From: Natronococcus roseus
GTDB lineage: Archaea; Halobacteriota; Halobacteria; Halobacteriales; Natrialbaceae
DNA length: 64,000 nt
Direction of reading: 5' to 3'
NCBI RefSeq assembly: GCF_043677095.1
Contig: NZ_JBHLJR010000001.1
Location: forward strand, 806,001-870,000
Part shown: piece after piece, positions 16,312-24,147 of the stretch
Layout: each line of letters opens with the position of its first letter
How positions within the stretch are numbered: position 1 is the first letter of the stretch
Notes under the pieces: model-generated
Databases searched by the model: none
The model's input: the letters and a program-made list of their open reading frames with translations, nothing else
Told to the model about the DNA's origin: nothing
Position numbers and translations under genes: made by a program

Positions 16312-16791
16312 TCAGCGCTCCAGCCACTCCGTCAGGGGTACGATCCGCTGTGTCGGCGGCGACCCGAGGACGACCGTTTCAGGACCGACGTCGTCGGTAA
16401 CGGTCGCGCCCGCGGCTACCACCGTTCCCTCGCCGATCTCGAGTCCCGGGCCGACGACGCTGCCGGCGCCGAGGAACGCGCCCGCGCCGAGCACGATCCG
16501 CTCGAGGACGTCGTTGCGAAACGCCATCCCGTCCTCGCGTAGCTCGTGGGTGACGCCGACGACGCTGCAGTTCGGGCCGATCTGTACGCCGGGTCCGATC
16601 TCGGCGTTCTCGACGTACGTCCCCACGTTGACGTCGACGTCGCCCTCGAGCCGGGATTTCTTGATCGACGTTCGCTCGTAGAGCCGGCAGCCGTCGCCGA
16701 TCGCGGAATCGTGGATCGTTACGAACTCCCGAATCTCGGCTCGGCCGACCTCGGAGTCGACCACCCTCGCCGCGTCGTCGACGGTTGGCAT
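16312..16791 (-). CDS. Hexapeptide-repeat acyltransferase (LbH type)
   Basis: A 159-aa protein made of left-handed beta-helix repeats: EIGPGVQIGPNCSVVG, IVLGAGAFLGAGSVVGPGLEIGEGTVVAAGATV and VLGSPPTQRI at the end. This family transfers acetyl or other acyl groups from CoA to sugars or amino acids; the sequence resembles sugar N-acetyltransferases. Acceptor unknown. It converges on ilvE (about 50 nt between stops). Confidence 0.85.
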   Translation of the reverse strand: MPTVDDAARVVDSEVGRAEIREFVTIHDSAIGDGCRLYERTSIKKSRLEGDVDVNVGTYVENAEIGPGVQIGPNCSVVGVTHELREDGMAFRNDVLERIVLGAGAFLGAGSVVGPGLEIGEGTVVAAGATVTDDVGPETVVLGSPPTQRIVPLTEWLER

Positions 16792-16860
16792 ACCCGTACT
16801 CGCGCCCGAATCACCATCAATCCGGGCGAACAGCTCTTGGCTCGACCGTCGGCTCGGTCC

Positions 16861-17298
16861 TCATCCGTTGGTCGACACCTCGAGAATCATCTCCTCGCCG
16901 TCCTCGAGCGTGTGTTCCGTCGGGTCGACGGACTCGCCGTCGACCAGGAACGTCACCTCGGTGTCGGCGTCGGCCTCGTCGTAGGTGTCGCCGTCGTGCT
17001 CGAGGACGTGGTCACCGTCGTCCGTTTCGAACGAGAAGTACGGCAGCAGGTCGATCCCTTCGGCGAACGTGACACACTCCTCGCCCTCCATGTACCATTG
17101 GTCGCTGGTCTCGTGAAGGTGAAAGTCGATCGAGTGGTTCTGAGCGTGTTCCGCCTGGTACCGATCCTCCGAGAGGTTCAGCGGTTCGTCGTCGATCAGG
17201 ATCTCGATCTCGCCCCGTTCGTCGATCTCGTCGTCGGAGAGACAGCCGGCGAGGGCGGCGAGACTCGAGACGCCGGCGAGAACCGCACGTCGTTGCAT
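16861..17298 (-). CDS. Small secreted lipoprotein (145 aa), function unknown
   Basis: The N-terminus MQRRAVLAGVSSLAALAGC has twin arginines, a hydrophobic core and a lipobox, so it is probably Tat-exported and lipid-anchored. The mature part is very acidic, about 120 aa, with beta-strand pattern and His-containing segments (HAQNHSIDFHLHE). The HLH cluster could bind metal, but no family is recognised. It lies between the acyltransferase and the DUF502 gene on the same strand. Confidence 0.65.
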   Translation of the reverse strand: MQRRAVLAGVSSLAALAGCLSDDEIDERGEIEILIDDEPLNLSEDRYQAEHAQNHSIDFHLHETSDQWYMEGEECVTFAEGIDLLPYFSFETDDGDHVLEHDGDTYDEADADTEVTFLVDGESVDPTEHTLEDGEEMILEVSTNG

Positions 17299-17387
17299 GG
17301 TCGATCGGAGCGGGCTGTCGATGCAAAAGGTTCTGGTTCCCCCGTCGAAAGCGCGGCGAGTAGGAGGATTCCGGTTCCCCCTCGAGG

Positions 17388-18110
17388 TCAGTCCTCGAGC
17401 CGCCTCCGGTCGGAGTCGGGTTCGCTCTCGCCGCCGTCAGTTGTCGCCTCGTCGACGACGTCGATCGAGACGCCGGCGGCCATGTCTCGGTTGCGCTTCG
17501 AATCGCCGAAGCCGGCGCTCAGCACGCGTGTCAGGGCGTCCTCGACGTCCTCGTCGAGTTCGGTGATTCGGCTCGACTCGACCTCGATGACGAACCCGGT
17601 CGTGATGTTCGGCGACGTCGGCAGGAACAACACCTCGCGGCCGTCCTCGGTCACTTTCCCGGTTTTGAACGCGGTCATTCGAAGCCCCTCCCAGGTCTCG
17701 AGCTTGACCGGTTTCTGCAGGGAGTCCTGCTCGCCGAAGGCGGTCTCGGCGGCCATCTTCGAGGCGTTGTAGACGACCCGGATCACGGGGACCCGGTTGG
17801 CGACGTTGTCGACCAGCCGCTCGACCAGTCCGCCGACGGTCGTTCGCATGAGGTAGCCGACGGAGAACGTCAGGATCACCAGGACGGTTAGGGCGACGAT
17901 CACCCGGAGGAACTGGGCGACCTCCTCGCGGGTCTGCTGGGCCTGGGCGCCGTCGCCGGGGATCAGCGGCCGGAGCGCGGCCTCGTCGAGGATGAGGCCC
18001 GGAGTCAACCCCGCGATGAGGCCGTAGAGCCAGTAGATAACGTAGAGGGTCACGAGAATCGGGCCGAGGACGATCAGCCCGCTTGCGAAATCCCGCTTCC
18101 ACGAAGCCAT
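17388..18110 (-). CDS. DUF502 family membrane protein
   Basis: DUF502 proteins are two-helix membrane proteins of unknown function widespread in bacteria and archaea. Seen here: basic start (ASWKRDFASG), first helix LIVLGPILVTLYVIYWLYG, second helix VIVALTVLVILTFSVGYLM, then the soluble domain with RVPVIRVVYNASKMAAE, MTAFKTGKV and VLFLPTSPNITTGFVIEVE, all hallmarks. I start at the ATG at 18110 because a Shine-Dalgarno-like GAGGTG lies 6 nt upstream; a GTG at 18119 would add three residues. Length 240 aa. Confidence 0.85.
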   Translation of the reverse strand: MASWKRDFASGLIVLGPILVTLYVIYWLYGLIAGLTPGLILDEAALRPLIPGDGAQAQQTREEVAQFLRVIVALTVLVILTFSVGYLMRTTVGGLVERLVDNVANRVPVIRVVYNASKMAAETAFGEQDSLQKPVKLETWEGLRMTAFKTGKVTEDGREVLFLPTSPNITTGFVIEVESSRITELDEDVEDALTRVLSAGFGDSKRNRDMAAGVSIDVVDEATTDGGESEPDSDRRRLED

Positions 18111-18149
18111 GTACGCCACCTCACACTAGGGGCTAATGAGCCCTTTCCT

Positions 18150-18986
18150 TTACCGGCCGAGGACGGCTCGAACCGCGAACCAGAGGTTCTCCTTGCGTTC
18201 CATCGCCCGGCGGTAGAAGTACGACATCCAGCGGTCGCCGTAGGGGACGTACTGGTAGACCTCGTACTCCTCGGCGAGTTCGACCTGGGCGTCGTCGCGG
18301 ACGCCCATCAGCATCTGGATCTCGAAGTCGGTGCCGTGCTCCTCGTGGAGTTCGATCGCGCGGTCGATCATCGCCGGATCGTGGCTGCCGATCGCGATCC
18401 CGTCCTCGAACTGTTCGAAGGCGTACTCGAGCAGGGTCTCGTACTCCCGGTTGACGGCCTCTTTGCCCTTGTAAGCGATCTCGACCGGCTCGTCGTAGGC
18501 GCCCTTGACGAACCGAACCTTTCCGGGGACGTCCGCGAGCCGCTCGACGTCCCTCCGGGTGCGCTTGAGGTTCGCCTGGACGCAGACGCCCATTCCTCCG
18601 CCGTACTCTCGAGCCAGCTCCTCGTAGGCGTCGAGGGTCGCGTCGGTCGTCGTGTGATCCTCCATGTCGATCCAGACGAACACGCCGCGTTCGGCCGCCG
18701 TCTCGACGATCCCCTCGAGGTTCTCCCGGAAGACGTCCTCGCCCAGATCGAGGCCGATCTGGGAGGGTTTGACCGACACCGTCGCCTCGAGGTCGGACCG
18801 CGCGATGTCCTCGACGAGCTCGCGGTACTCCCGGGCGTCGGCATCGGCGGCCTCGCGGTCGTCGTAGTGTTCCCCCAGCAGGTTCACGATCGCTTTCACG
18901 TTTCGGTCGTTCAGCTGACGAACGTGCTCGAGGGCCTCGGCTGGTCCCTCCCCGGCGACGAACCGGCTCGCGACTGGCAACATCAT
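18150..18986 (-). CDS. Proline dehydrogenase
   Basis: FAD enzyme (278 aa) that oxidises proline to 1-pyrroline-5-carboxylate, the first step of proline catabolism. TIM-barrel PRODH motifs are visible: VSVKPSQIGLDL, VFVWIDMEDHTTTDATLDAY, VCVQANLKRTRRDVERL, KVRFVKGAYDEP, GIAIGSHDPAMIDRAIEL and the C-terminal YVPYGDRWMSYFYRRAMER. The last segment carries the Arg pair that binds the proline carboxylate. It is monofunctional; no P5C dehydrogenase is adjacent. Divergent from carS at 19093. Confidence 0.92.
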   Translation of the reverse strand: MMLPVASRFVAGEGPAEALEHVRQLNDRNVKAIVNLLGEHYDDREAADADAREYRELVEDIARSDLEATVSVKPSQIGLDLGEDVFRENLEGIVETAAERGVFVWIDMEDHTTTDATLDAYEELAREYGGGMGVCVQANLKRTRRDVERLADVPGKVRFVKGAYDEPVEIAYKGKEAVNREYETLLEYAFEQFEDGIAIGSHDPAMIDRAIELHEEHGTDFEIQMLMGVRDDAQVELAEEYEVYQYVPYGDRWMSYFYRRAMERKENLWFAVRAVLGR

Positions 18987-19092
18987 GTGTGAGCTATGTC
19001 ACCGAGCTCATATGGAACTGATGTTATCGACGGCGCGAGAGATCGGGGACGAACCACCCCCGATTAAGACCTGCGGGTTCGTCCCGCCGAAC

Positions 19093-19638
19093 ATGGCAGT
19101 ACTCGAGACGATCGTCGTCGCCTTCTGGGCGATGTTGCCGGCCTACGTTCCGAACAACGCCGCGGTGCTGGCCGGCGGCGGTCGGCCGATCGACGGCGGA
19201 CGGACGTGGGACGACAAGCGCGTGCTCGGCGACGGGAAGACCTGGCGGGGAACCGCCGCGGGGATCCTCGCGGGCGTGCTCCTCGCAGGTGCGCTGACCC
19301 TCGTTGCCGACGACGTGAGCGCGGCGATCGGAATCGACGTCCCGGCGTTTACGCCGCTCGCGGCTGTCGGCCTCGCCGCGGGGGCGATGCTCGGCGACAT
19401 TATGGCCTCGTTTCTCAAACGTCGATCTGGGCGCGAGCGCGGCGCGATGTTCCCCGGACTGGACCAGCTCGACTTCGTCGTCGTCTCGTTGCCCCTGACG
19501 GCGCTGCTCGCGACCGAGTGGTTCTTCGAGGTGTTCACGTGGGGCGTGATCGCCGTCGTCGTCGTGCTGACGCCGATCCTGCACGTCACGACGAACATGA
19601 TCGCCTACCAGCTCGGACTGAAGGACGAGCCCTGGTAA
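19093..19638 (+). CDS. carS: CDP-archaeol synthase
   Basis: Integral membrane CTP:2,3-di-O-geranylgeranylglycerol-1-phosphate cytidylyltransferase, which activates the archaeal lipid core for head-group attachment. About five hydrophobic helices are visible, with the conserved LGDGKTWRG and AGAMLGDIMASFLKRRSGRERGA segments and the ending LTPILHVTTNMIAY. I start at MAVLETIVV (19093), since the frame upstream is polar and not membrane-like. Length 181 aa, typical of the family. Confidence 0.92.
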   Translation: MAVLETIVVAFWAMLPAYVPNNAAVLAGGGRPIDGGRTWDDKRVLGDGKTWRGTAAGILAGVLLAGALTLVADDVSAAIGIDVPAFTPLAAVGLAAGAMLGDIMASFLKRRSGRERGAMFPGLDQLDFVVVSLPLTALLATEWFFEVFTWGVIAVVVVLTPILHVTTNMIAYQLGLKDEPW

Positions 19639-19817
19639 CCCCTCGAGTCCACGGAAGAGTTTCTCTCGTCCCGTTCCTGCGGCGGTTCGCCGACGTCTTT
19701 CGGCCCGTTTATCTCACTGCTTCCCATCGGTAGTGACTACCTATCGAACGGTGGGTGTTTGCACACTCCGACCGACGGCTTTCGAACCGATTTCTGTGTA
19801 CGTCCTCTATAGTTACT

Positions 19818-19845
19818 GTGGACAAATTATTTATCACTGTTCCAC
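19818..19845 (+). promoter_or_regulatory. Promoter with inverted repeat for the class-III aminotransferase
   Basis: GTGGACA (19818-19824) and TGTTCCAC (19838-19845) are near-perfect reverse complements that bracket TTATTTAT (19827-19834), a TATA-like box centred about 27 nt before the ATG at 19858. An operator that surrounds a TATA box typically blocks TBP binding, so the gene is likely repressor-controlled. Inference from symmetry and spacing. Confidence 0.5.
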
Positions 19846-19857
19846 CTGGCCCTACGT

Positions 19858-21240
19858 ATGACGAGCAGTCCACCGATCGACGAGCTCCACTACGACGAGG
19901 CACCAAACGTCGACAGCGTCCCCGGCCAGCGCTCGCGAGAGCTACTCGAGAAGCAACGCGAGATCGACAGCAGCGCGGTCGCCTACCCCGAGGACATCCC
20001 GGTCGCGTTCGAGGAGGGCTCGGGCGCGACGGTTCGCGACGTCGACGGTAACACCTACATCGACATGTTCGCGGGCATCGGCGTGCTCAACGTCGGCCAC
20101 GCGAACCCCTACGTGCTCGAGGCCGTCCACGAGCAGGCCGACAAGCTGGTCCACACGGTCGACTTCCCGACCGAGGCCCGACTCGAGCTGATCGAGAAGC
20201 TCGACGAGATCGCCCCCTCGGGACTCCAGGGCAACCAGAAGGTCGTCTTCGGCGGTCCGACCGGCAGCGACGCCGTCGAAGCCTCGATCAAGCTCGCGAA
20301 GTACAACACCGGCGGCGACGGTTTGATCGCGTTCCGCGGGGCCTACCACGGCGCGACGCCCGGCGCGATGAGCCTCACCGGCAACAAGGGGTTCAAGGAA
20401 CACTACTCGCCGCTGCTGTCCGACGTCGTCCACGCGCCCTACCCCAACCCGTTCGAGCAGGGGAAAGCGCCACAGGAGGCCGTCGATCACGCCCTCGAGG
20501 AGGTCCAGGCGATCCTCGAGGATCCCTACGGCGGACTCGCGAACCCCGCGGGGATTTTCGTCGAGCCGATCCAGGGGGAGGGCGGCGTCGTCACGCCTCC
20601 GGAGGGCTTCCTGCAGGGACTCCGTGACCTCGCCGACGACAACGACGTTACGCTCATGTTCGACGAAATCCAGAGCGGGTTCGGCCGCACCGGCGAGTGG
20701 TGGGCCAACGACTGGGCCGACGTCACGCCCGACGTGATGACCTCGGCGAAGGCGCTCGGCGGCGTGGGCTTCCCGCTGTCGGCGACGATGTACCACGAGG
20801 ATCTCGACACGTGGGGCTCGGGCGACCACGCCGGCACCTACCGGGGCCACGTCGTCGCGATGCGGGCCGGCAGCCGCGCCATCGAGTACATCCAGGACCA
20901 CGACCTGCTCGCTCACGCCCGCGAGCTGGGCGAGCATATCCGCAGCCGACTCCGCGAGGTCGCCGACGGGAACGACCACCTCGGCGACGTCCGCGGTCAG
21001 GGGCTGTTCATCGGCGCCGAGTTCGTCGACGGCGACGGCGCACCGGCCGACGACCTCGTCGACGAGATCCAGCAGTACTGCTTCGAACACGGCGTGCTCG
21101 TCTGGACGGCCGGCCGCCACGGCAACGTCCTCCGGCTGCTCCCGCCGCTCGTGCTTACCCAGGAGCTCGCGGAGACAGCGATGGAGGTCATCGCCGACGC
21201 GATCGAACACGCGACCGCCGAGACCAAACAGACCGCCTGA
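19858..21240 (+). CDS. Class-III (ornithine/GABA-type) PLP aminotransferase
   Basis: The protein (460 aa) has the family landmarks: DVDGNTYIDMFAGIGVLNVGHANP, FGGPTGSDAVEASIKLAKY, AYHGATPGAMSLTG, EPIQGEGGVVTPP, LMFDEIQSGFGRTGEWW and PLP lysine in TSAKALGGVGFP. Diaminobutyrate- or GABA-aminotransferases and related racemases share this set, so the exact substrate is open. It is the first gene of a likely operon with RidA (11 nt downstream), which removes reactive enamine/imine intermediates. Confidence 0.85.
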   Translation: MTSSPPIDELHYDEAPNVDSVPGQRSRELLEKQREIDSSAVAYPEDIPVAFEEGSGATVRDVDGNTYIDMFAGIGVLNVGHANPYVLEAVHEQADKLVHTVDFPTEARLELIEKLDEIAPSGLQGNQKVVFGGPTGSDAVEASIKLAKYNTGGDGLIAFRGAYHGATPGAMSLTGNKGFKEHYSPLLSDVVHAPYPNPFEQGKAPQEAVDHALEEVQAILEDPYGGLANPAGIFVEPIQGEGGVVTPPEGFLQGLRDLADDNDVTLMFDEIQSGFGRTGEWWANDWADVTPDVMTSAKALGGVGFPLSATMYHEDLDTWGSGDHAGTYRGHVVAMRAGSRAIEYIQDHDLLAHARELGEHIRSRLREVADGNDHLGDVRGQGLFIGAEFVDGDGAPADDLVDEIQQYCFEHGVLVWTAGRHGNVLRLLPPLVLTQELAETAMEVIADAIEHATAETKQTA

Positions 21241-21251
21241 CGACCCGAACG

Positions 21252-21647
21252 ATGCCCGACACCGAACCCATCAGTACCGACGGCGCACCGAGCAACGACA
21301 ACCCCTACTCCCAGGGTGTCCGTGCCGGGGATACGCTCCACGTCTCGGGCTACGGTCCCGTTGACCCGGACACGGGCGAGGCCGTCGACGACGATATTCA
21401 GGCCCAGACCGACCGCGTGCTCGAGAACATCGCTGCGGTCGTCAGCGAGGCCGGCGGCGACGGCCTCGCGGACGTCGTGAAGGTCACCGTCTACCTGACC
21501 GATCTCGAGGACTACGAGCGAGTCAACGAGGCCTACGGCGAGAAATTCGGCGAGACGCCGCCCGCCAGGGTCTGCGTCGAGGTCTCGCGGCTGCCCGAGG
21601 ACGTCCGGGTCGAGATGGATGCGACCGCCTACCTCGGCTCACAGTAG
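21252..21647 (+). CDS. RidA/YjgF-family enamine/imine deaminase
   Basis: The 131-aa protein has the RidA core: NPYSQGVRAGDTLHVSGYG at residues 17-36, VVKVTVYLTDLEDYERVNEAY and PPARVCVEVSRLPEDVRVEMDATA. The conserved arginine (ARVCVE) that binds the substrate carboxylate is present. RidA hydrolyses 2-aminoacrylate and similar reactive imines made by PLP enzymes, which fits its place 11 nt after the aminotransferase. Confidence 0.9.
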   Translation: MPDTEPISTDGAPSNDNPYSQGVRAGDTLHVSGYGPVDPDTGEAVDDDIQAQTDRVLENIAAVVSEAGGDGLADVVKVTVYLTDLEDYERVNEAYGEKFGETPPARVCVEVSRLPEDVRVEMDATAYLGSQ

Positions 21648-21679
21648 GAGCGGATTCGATCTTCGTTTTCGGGTTGAGC

Positions 21680-21696
21680 GGATTCGAACCGAATCC
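21680..21696. repeat. Short perfect hairpin downstream of RidA gene
   Basis: GGATTCG (21680-21686), AAC, CGAATCC (21690-21696): a 7-bp perfect stem with 3-nt loop, 32 nt after the RidA stop. A near-copy of the left arm context (GAGCGGATTCGA) occurs at about 21649. It may be a processing or termination element; it resembles a tRNA T-loop but no tRNA is present. Confidence 0.35.
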
Positions 21697-21743
21697 CGGT
21701 ATTGACTATCGTTAAGTGTACCGGCTTCTTACCGCCACGACAG

Positions 21744-23024
21744 ATGGTGTACGACGTTCGAAGCAGGCTGTCGGAACTCAGGCGGGAGTTCCACCAGTGT
21801 CCGGAGCCGGGGTGGCGCGAGTTCCGGACGACGGCCCGTATCGTCGAGGAGCTCGAGCGGCTCGGGGTCGACGAGATCGCCGTCGGTCGCGAGGCGCTCT
21901 CGACCGACCAGCGGATGGCGGTACCCGAGGGGAGCGAACTCGAGCCCTGGCTCGAGCGTGCCCGCGAGGCGGGTGTTCGAGAGGACGTCCTCGAGCGAAC
22001 GGCGGACGGCCACACCGGCGTGGTCGGCGTCCTCGAGCGCGGCGACGGGCCGACGATCGGCCTGCGGGTCGACATGGACGGGATCTCGATGGCCGAGTCC
22101 GATTTGGCCGAGCACCGACCCGCTGCAGAGGGGTTTCGCTCCGAACACGAGGGGTACATGCACGCCTGCGGTCACGACGCCCACATCGCGATGGCGCTGG
22201 GAACGATCGAGGCGATCGCGGGGAGTAGTTTTGAAGGGACGCTGAAGGTCTTCTTTCAGCCCGCCGAGGAGATCTCGGGTGGCGGGAAGGCGATGGCCCA
22301 GGGGGGCTACCTCGAGGACGTCGACTACCTGCTGGCGCTCCACATCGGCCTCGACCATCCGACGGGTGAGATCGTTGCCGGCGTCGAGAAACCGCTGGCG
22401 ATGGCCCACCTGACGGCGACGTTCGAGGGGGCGAGCGCCCACGCGGGGAAGGCGCCCAACGAGGGCGGGAACGCGATGCAGGCCGCGGCGACCGCGATCC
22501 AGAACGCGTACGCGATACCCCGCCACAGCGACGGCCAGACCCGCGTCAACGTCGGTCGGATCGAGGGCGGGACGGCGAGCAACGTCATCGCCGAGGAGAT
22601 CACGATCGACGCGGAGGTCCGCGGCGAGACGACGGGACTGATGGAGTACATGCGCACCGAACTCGAGCGGGTGCTGTACGCGGCCGCGGAGATGCACGAT
22701 TGTGACGTCACGCCGCGGGTCATCAGCGAGTCGCCCCGCGCCGACAGCCACCCCGCCTTGCGCGACCTGATCGGATCGGTCGCCAGGGAGGTCGAGGGCG
22801 TCGAACGGGTGGTCCCCTCGACGGAGTTCGGCGTCAGCGAGGACGTCACCTACCTGATGAACCGCGTTCAGGATCACGGCGGGCTCGCCTCGTATCTGCT
22901 CGTCGGAACCGACCACCCGACCAACCACCACACGCCGACGTTCGACGTCGACGAACGGAGCCTCGAGATCGGCGTAGGAGTGCTCTCGGAGACGATCACC
23001 GAACTCTCCCGCCGACCGGTCTGA
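21744..23024 (+). CDS. M20-family amidohydrolase (AbgA-like)
   Basis: The 426-aa protein belongs to the M20D-type amidohydrolases (aminobenzoyl-glutamate or N-acyl amino-acid hydrolases). Visible landmarks: RREFHQCPEPGWREFRTTARIVEELE at the start, GLRVDMDGI and MHACGHDAHIAMALG (metal ligands C, H, D), FFQPAEEISGGGKAM, ASAHAGKAPNEGGNAM in the dimerisation domain and DHPTNHHTPTFDVDERSLEIG at the end. An extended insertion (about residues 50-95) is typical of AbgA. It follows the aminotransferase-RidA pair after about 96 nt and may release the amino acid that the aminotransferase uses; that is inference. Confidence 0.87.
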   Translation: MVYDVRSRLSELRREFHQCPEPGWREFRTTARIVEELERLGVDEIAVGREALSTDQRMAVPEGSELEPWLERAREAGVREDVLERTADGHTGVVGVLERGDGPTIGLRVDMDGISMAESDLAEHRPAAEGFRSEHEGYMHACGHDAHIAMALGTIEAIAGSSFEGTLKVFFQPAEEISGGGKAMAQGGYLEDVDYLLALHIGLDHPTGEIVAGVEKPLAMAHLTATFEGASAHAGKAPNEGGNAMQAAATAIQNAYAIPRHSDGQTRVNVGRIEGGTASNVIAEEITIDAEVRGETTGLMEYMRTELERVLYAAAEMHDCDVTPRVISESPRADSHPALRDLIGSVAREVEGVERVVPSTEFGVSEDVTYLMNRVQDHGGLASYLLVGTDHPTNHHTPTFDVDERSLEIGVGVLSETITELSRRPV

Positions 23025-23111
23025 CGCGCTCGCGGCCTGTCGAAGCTGTCCGATCGTCGTCACGTTGCCCCGATCAGAAACGTTAATTCGCGCGCTCCAC
23101 CAGTAGCCAGT

Positions 23112-23759
23112 ATGAGCCAGGATGACGTCCCGCAGTCGCTTCGAACCGCGGCCGACTCGGATCGACCCCGCGGGATCCTCACTCCCTCCGACCGCGACTT
23201 CTTGCTCGGCCGGAAGACGGACTACACCGACCACTCGAAAAAACAGAAGCGAAACCGGATCCGGCGCCGGGTCCGGAACGCGGTGCTCGACTTCAGTATC
23301 CTCTTCGAGTACTTAGAGGAGCGCGACCGGGAGACGGTGTTCGACCCCGACGACGAGGACCGAGACGCCTACACCCAAGGGATCACGGACATGCTCGCCT
23401 TCCTCCACCTCGGCACGATGGGGTACCACACGCCGTTCAAGGACATGCTCTCGGAGGGCGTCGGCAAGGCCGAACAGCGCCTCGCAGGCTCGAACTACCG
23501 AATGGTCAACGTCGAGTTCAGCGTCGAACCGGTCGGGCAGATCGACGTCGACGAGGTCGTCGAGAAGCTCGAGAACGAGGAGTTCGCCCAGCTCACCGAC
23601 GAGGAGCTGCGGGCGTTCGTCCGACTGTTGACGATGTCCGACTCCTTCTCCCCGGAGGCGACCCGCGAGGAGATCAAGGACCGCGTCGATGAGTTCGCCG
23701 AGCGCGCTGCGGAGAGCGCGGCGGCTCGCGAGCGGAACCTCGAGGAACTCACGAACTAG
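23112..23759 (+). CDS. Haloarchaeal protein of unknown function with basic DNA-binding-like helix
   Basis: The 215-aa protein opens with RGILTPSDRDFLLGRKTDYTD followed by a basic stretch (SKKQKRNRIRRRVRNAVLDF) and a hydrophobic helix (SILFEYLEERD), then acidic helical sequence and ends in a Glu/Ala-rich coiled region. I recall the LTP-DR-FL...RIR-RVRNALLDF pattern as common among haloarchaeal paralogues, but do not know a function. The basic segment could bind nucleic acid. Confidence 0.6.
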   Translation: MSQDDVPQSLRTAADSDRPRGILTPSDRDFLLGRKTDYTDHSKKQKRNRIRRRVRNAVLDFSILFEYLEERDRETVFDPDDEDRDAYTQGITDMLAFLHLGTMGYHTPFKDMLSEGVGKAEQRLAGSNYRMVNVEFSVEPVGQIDVDEVVEKLENEEFAQLTDEELRAFVRLLTMSDSFSPEATREEIKDRVDEFAERAAESAAARERNLEELTN

Positions 23760-24147
23760 CGCGCCGCCGTCTCGGTCGCGGCTCGGACGGGAACGCCGGG
23801 GCGAAATCGAATACAGTTCGTGAGTACGACGATTTGTAATTCGGACACCGGTTAATTCGGCGAGAGACGGTTCTGGCCGACAGATTTGATTATCAAACGT
23901 TATATCGTGAAGGAATGAAGATATATCTATATAATCTGCACGAGTGTTAGATTATAGATACTGTTGAGAGACTTTGTGCGGGATCCGTTCAATAAACGCA
24001 ATCTGTGTATGGTGGGTACGAAAAGGAAATGTTTATGCAAGATACTGGCAATTGGTTCGGTATGCCATCGCAGCGCACGGCGAGCGGGTGGGAGGATCGA
24101 CGCGGATCGAACCGGCTACTCGGCTCGAGAGCCGGAGGTGAGATCTC
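23760..24147. other. AT-rich intergenic region upstream of the BCCT transporter
   Basis: This 388-bp interval is gene-free and strongly AT-rich for the window, especially 23880-24060 (for example ATATATCTATATAATC near 23920). It contains several TATA-like stretches and one short open frame (24009-24155) without coding character. It must hold the transporter promoter; the leader would be 90 nt or longer if the distal TATA boxes are used. Such AT-rich regulatory DNA suits an osmolyte transporter, but no specific operator is recognised. Confidence 0.5.
24134..24140 (+). promoter_or_regulatory. Shine-Dalgarno site deciding a GTG start
   Basis: GGAGGTG lies 7 nt before the GTG at 24148. It is complementary to the CCUCC at the 3' end of archaeal 16S rRNA and marks this GTG as the start of the BCCT gene. 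Confidence 0.65.

Noticed and set aside
21660..21720. Sequence on the minus strand resembling a tRNA T-loop (GGTTCGAATCC)
   Set aside because: It is the hairpin at 21680-21696; no acceptor stem, D-arm or anticodon arm can be drawn around it.
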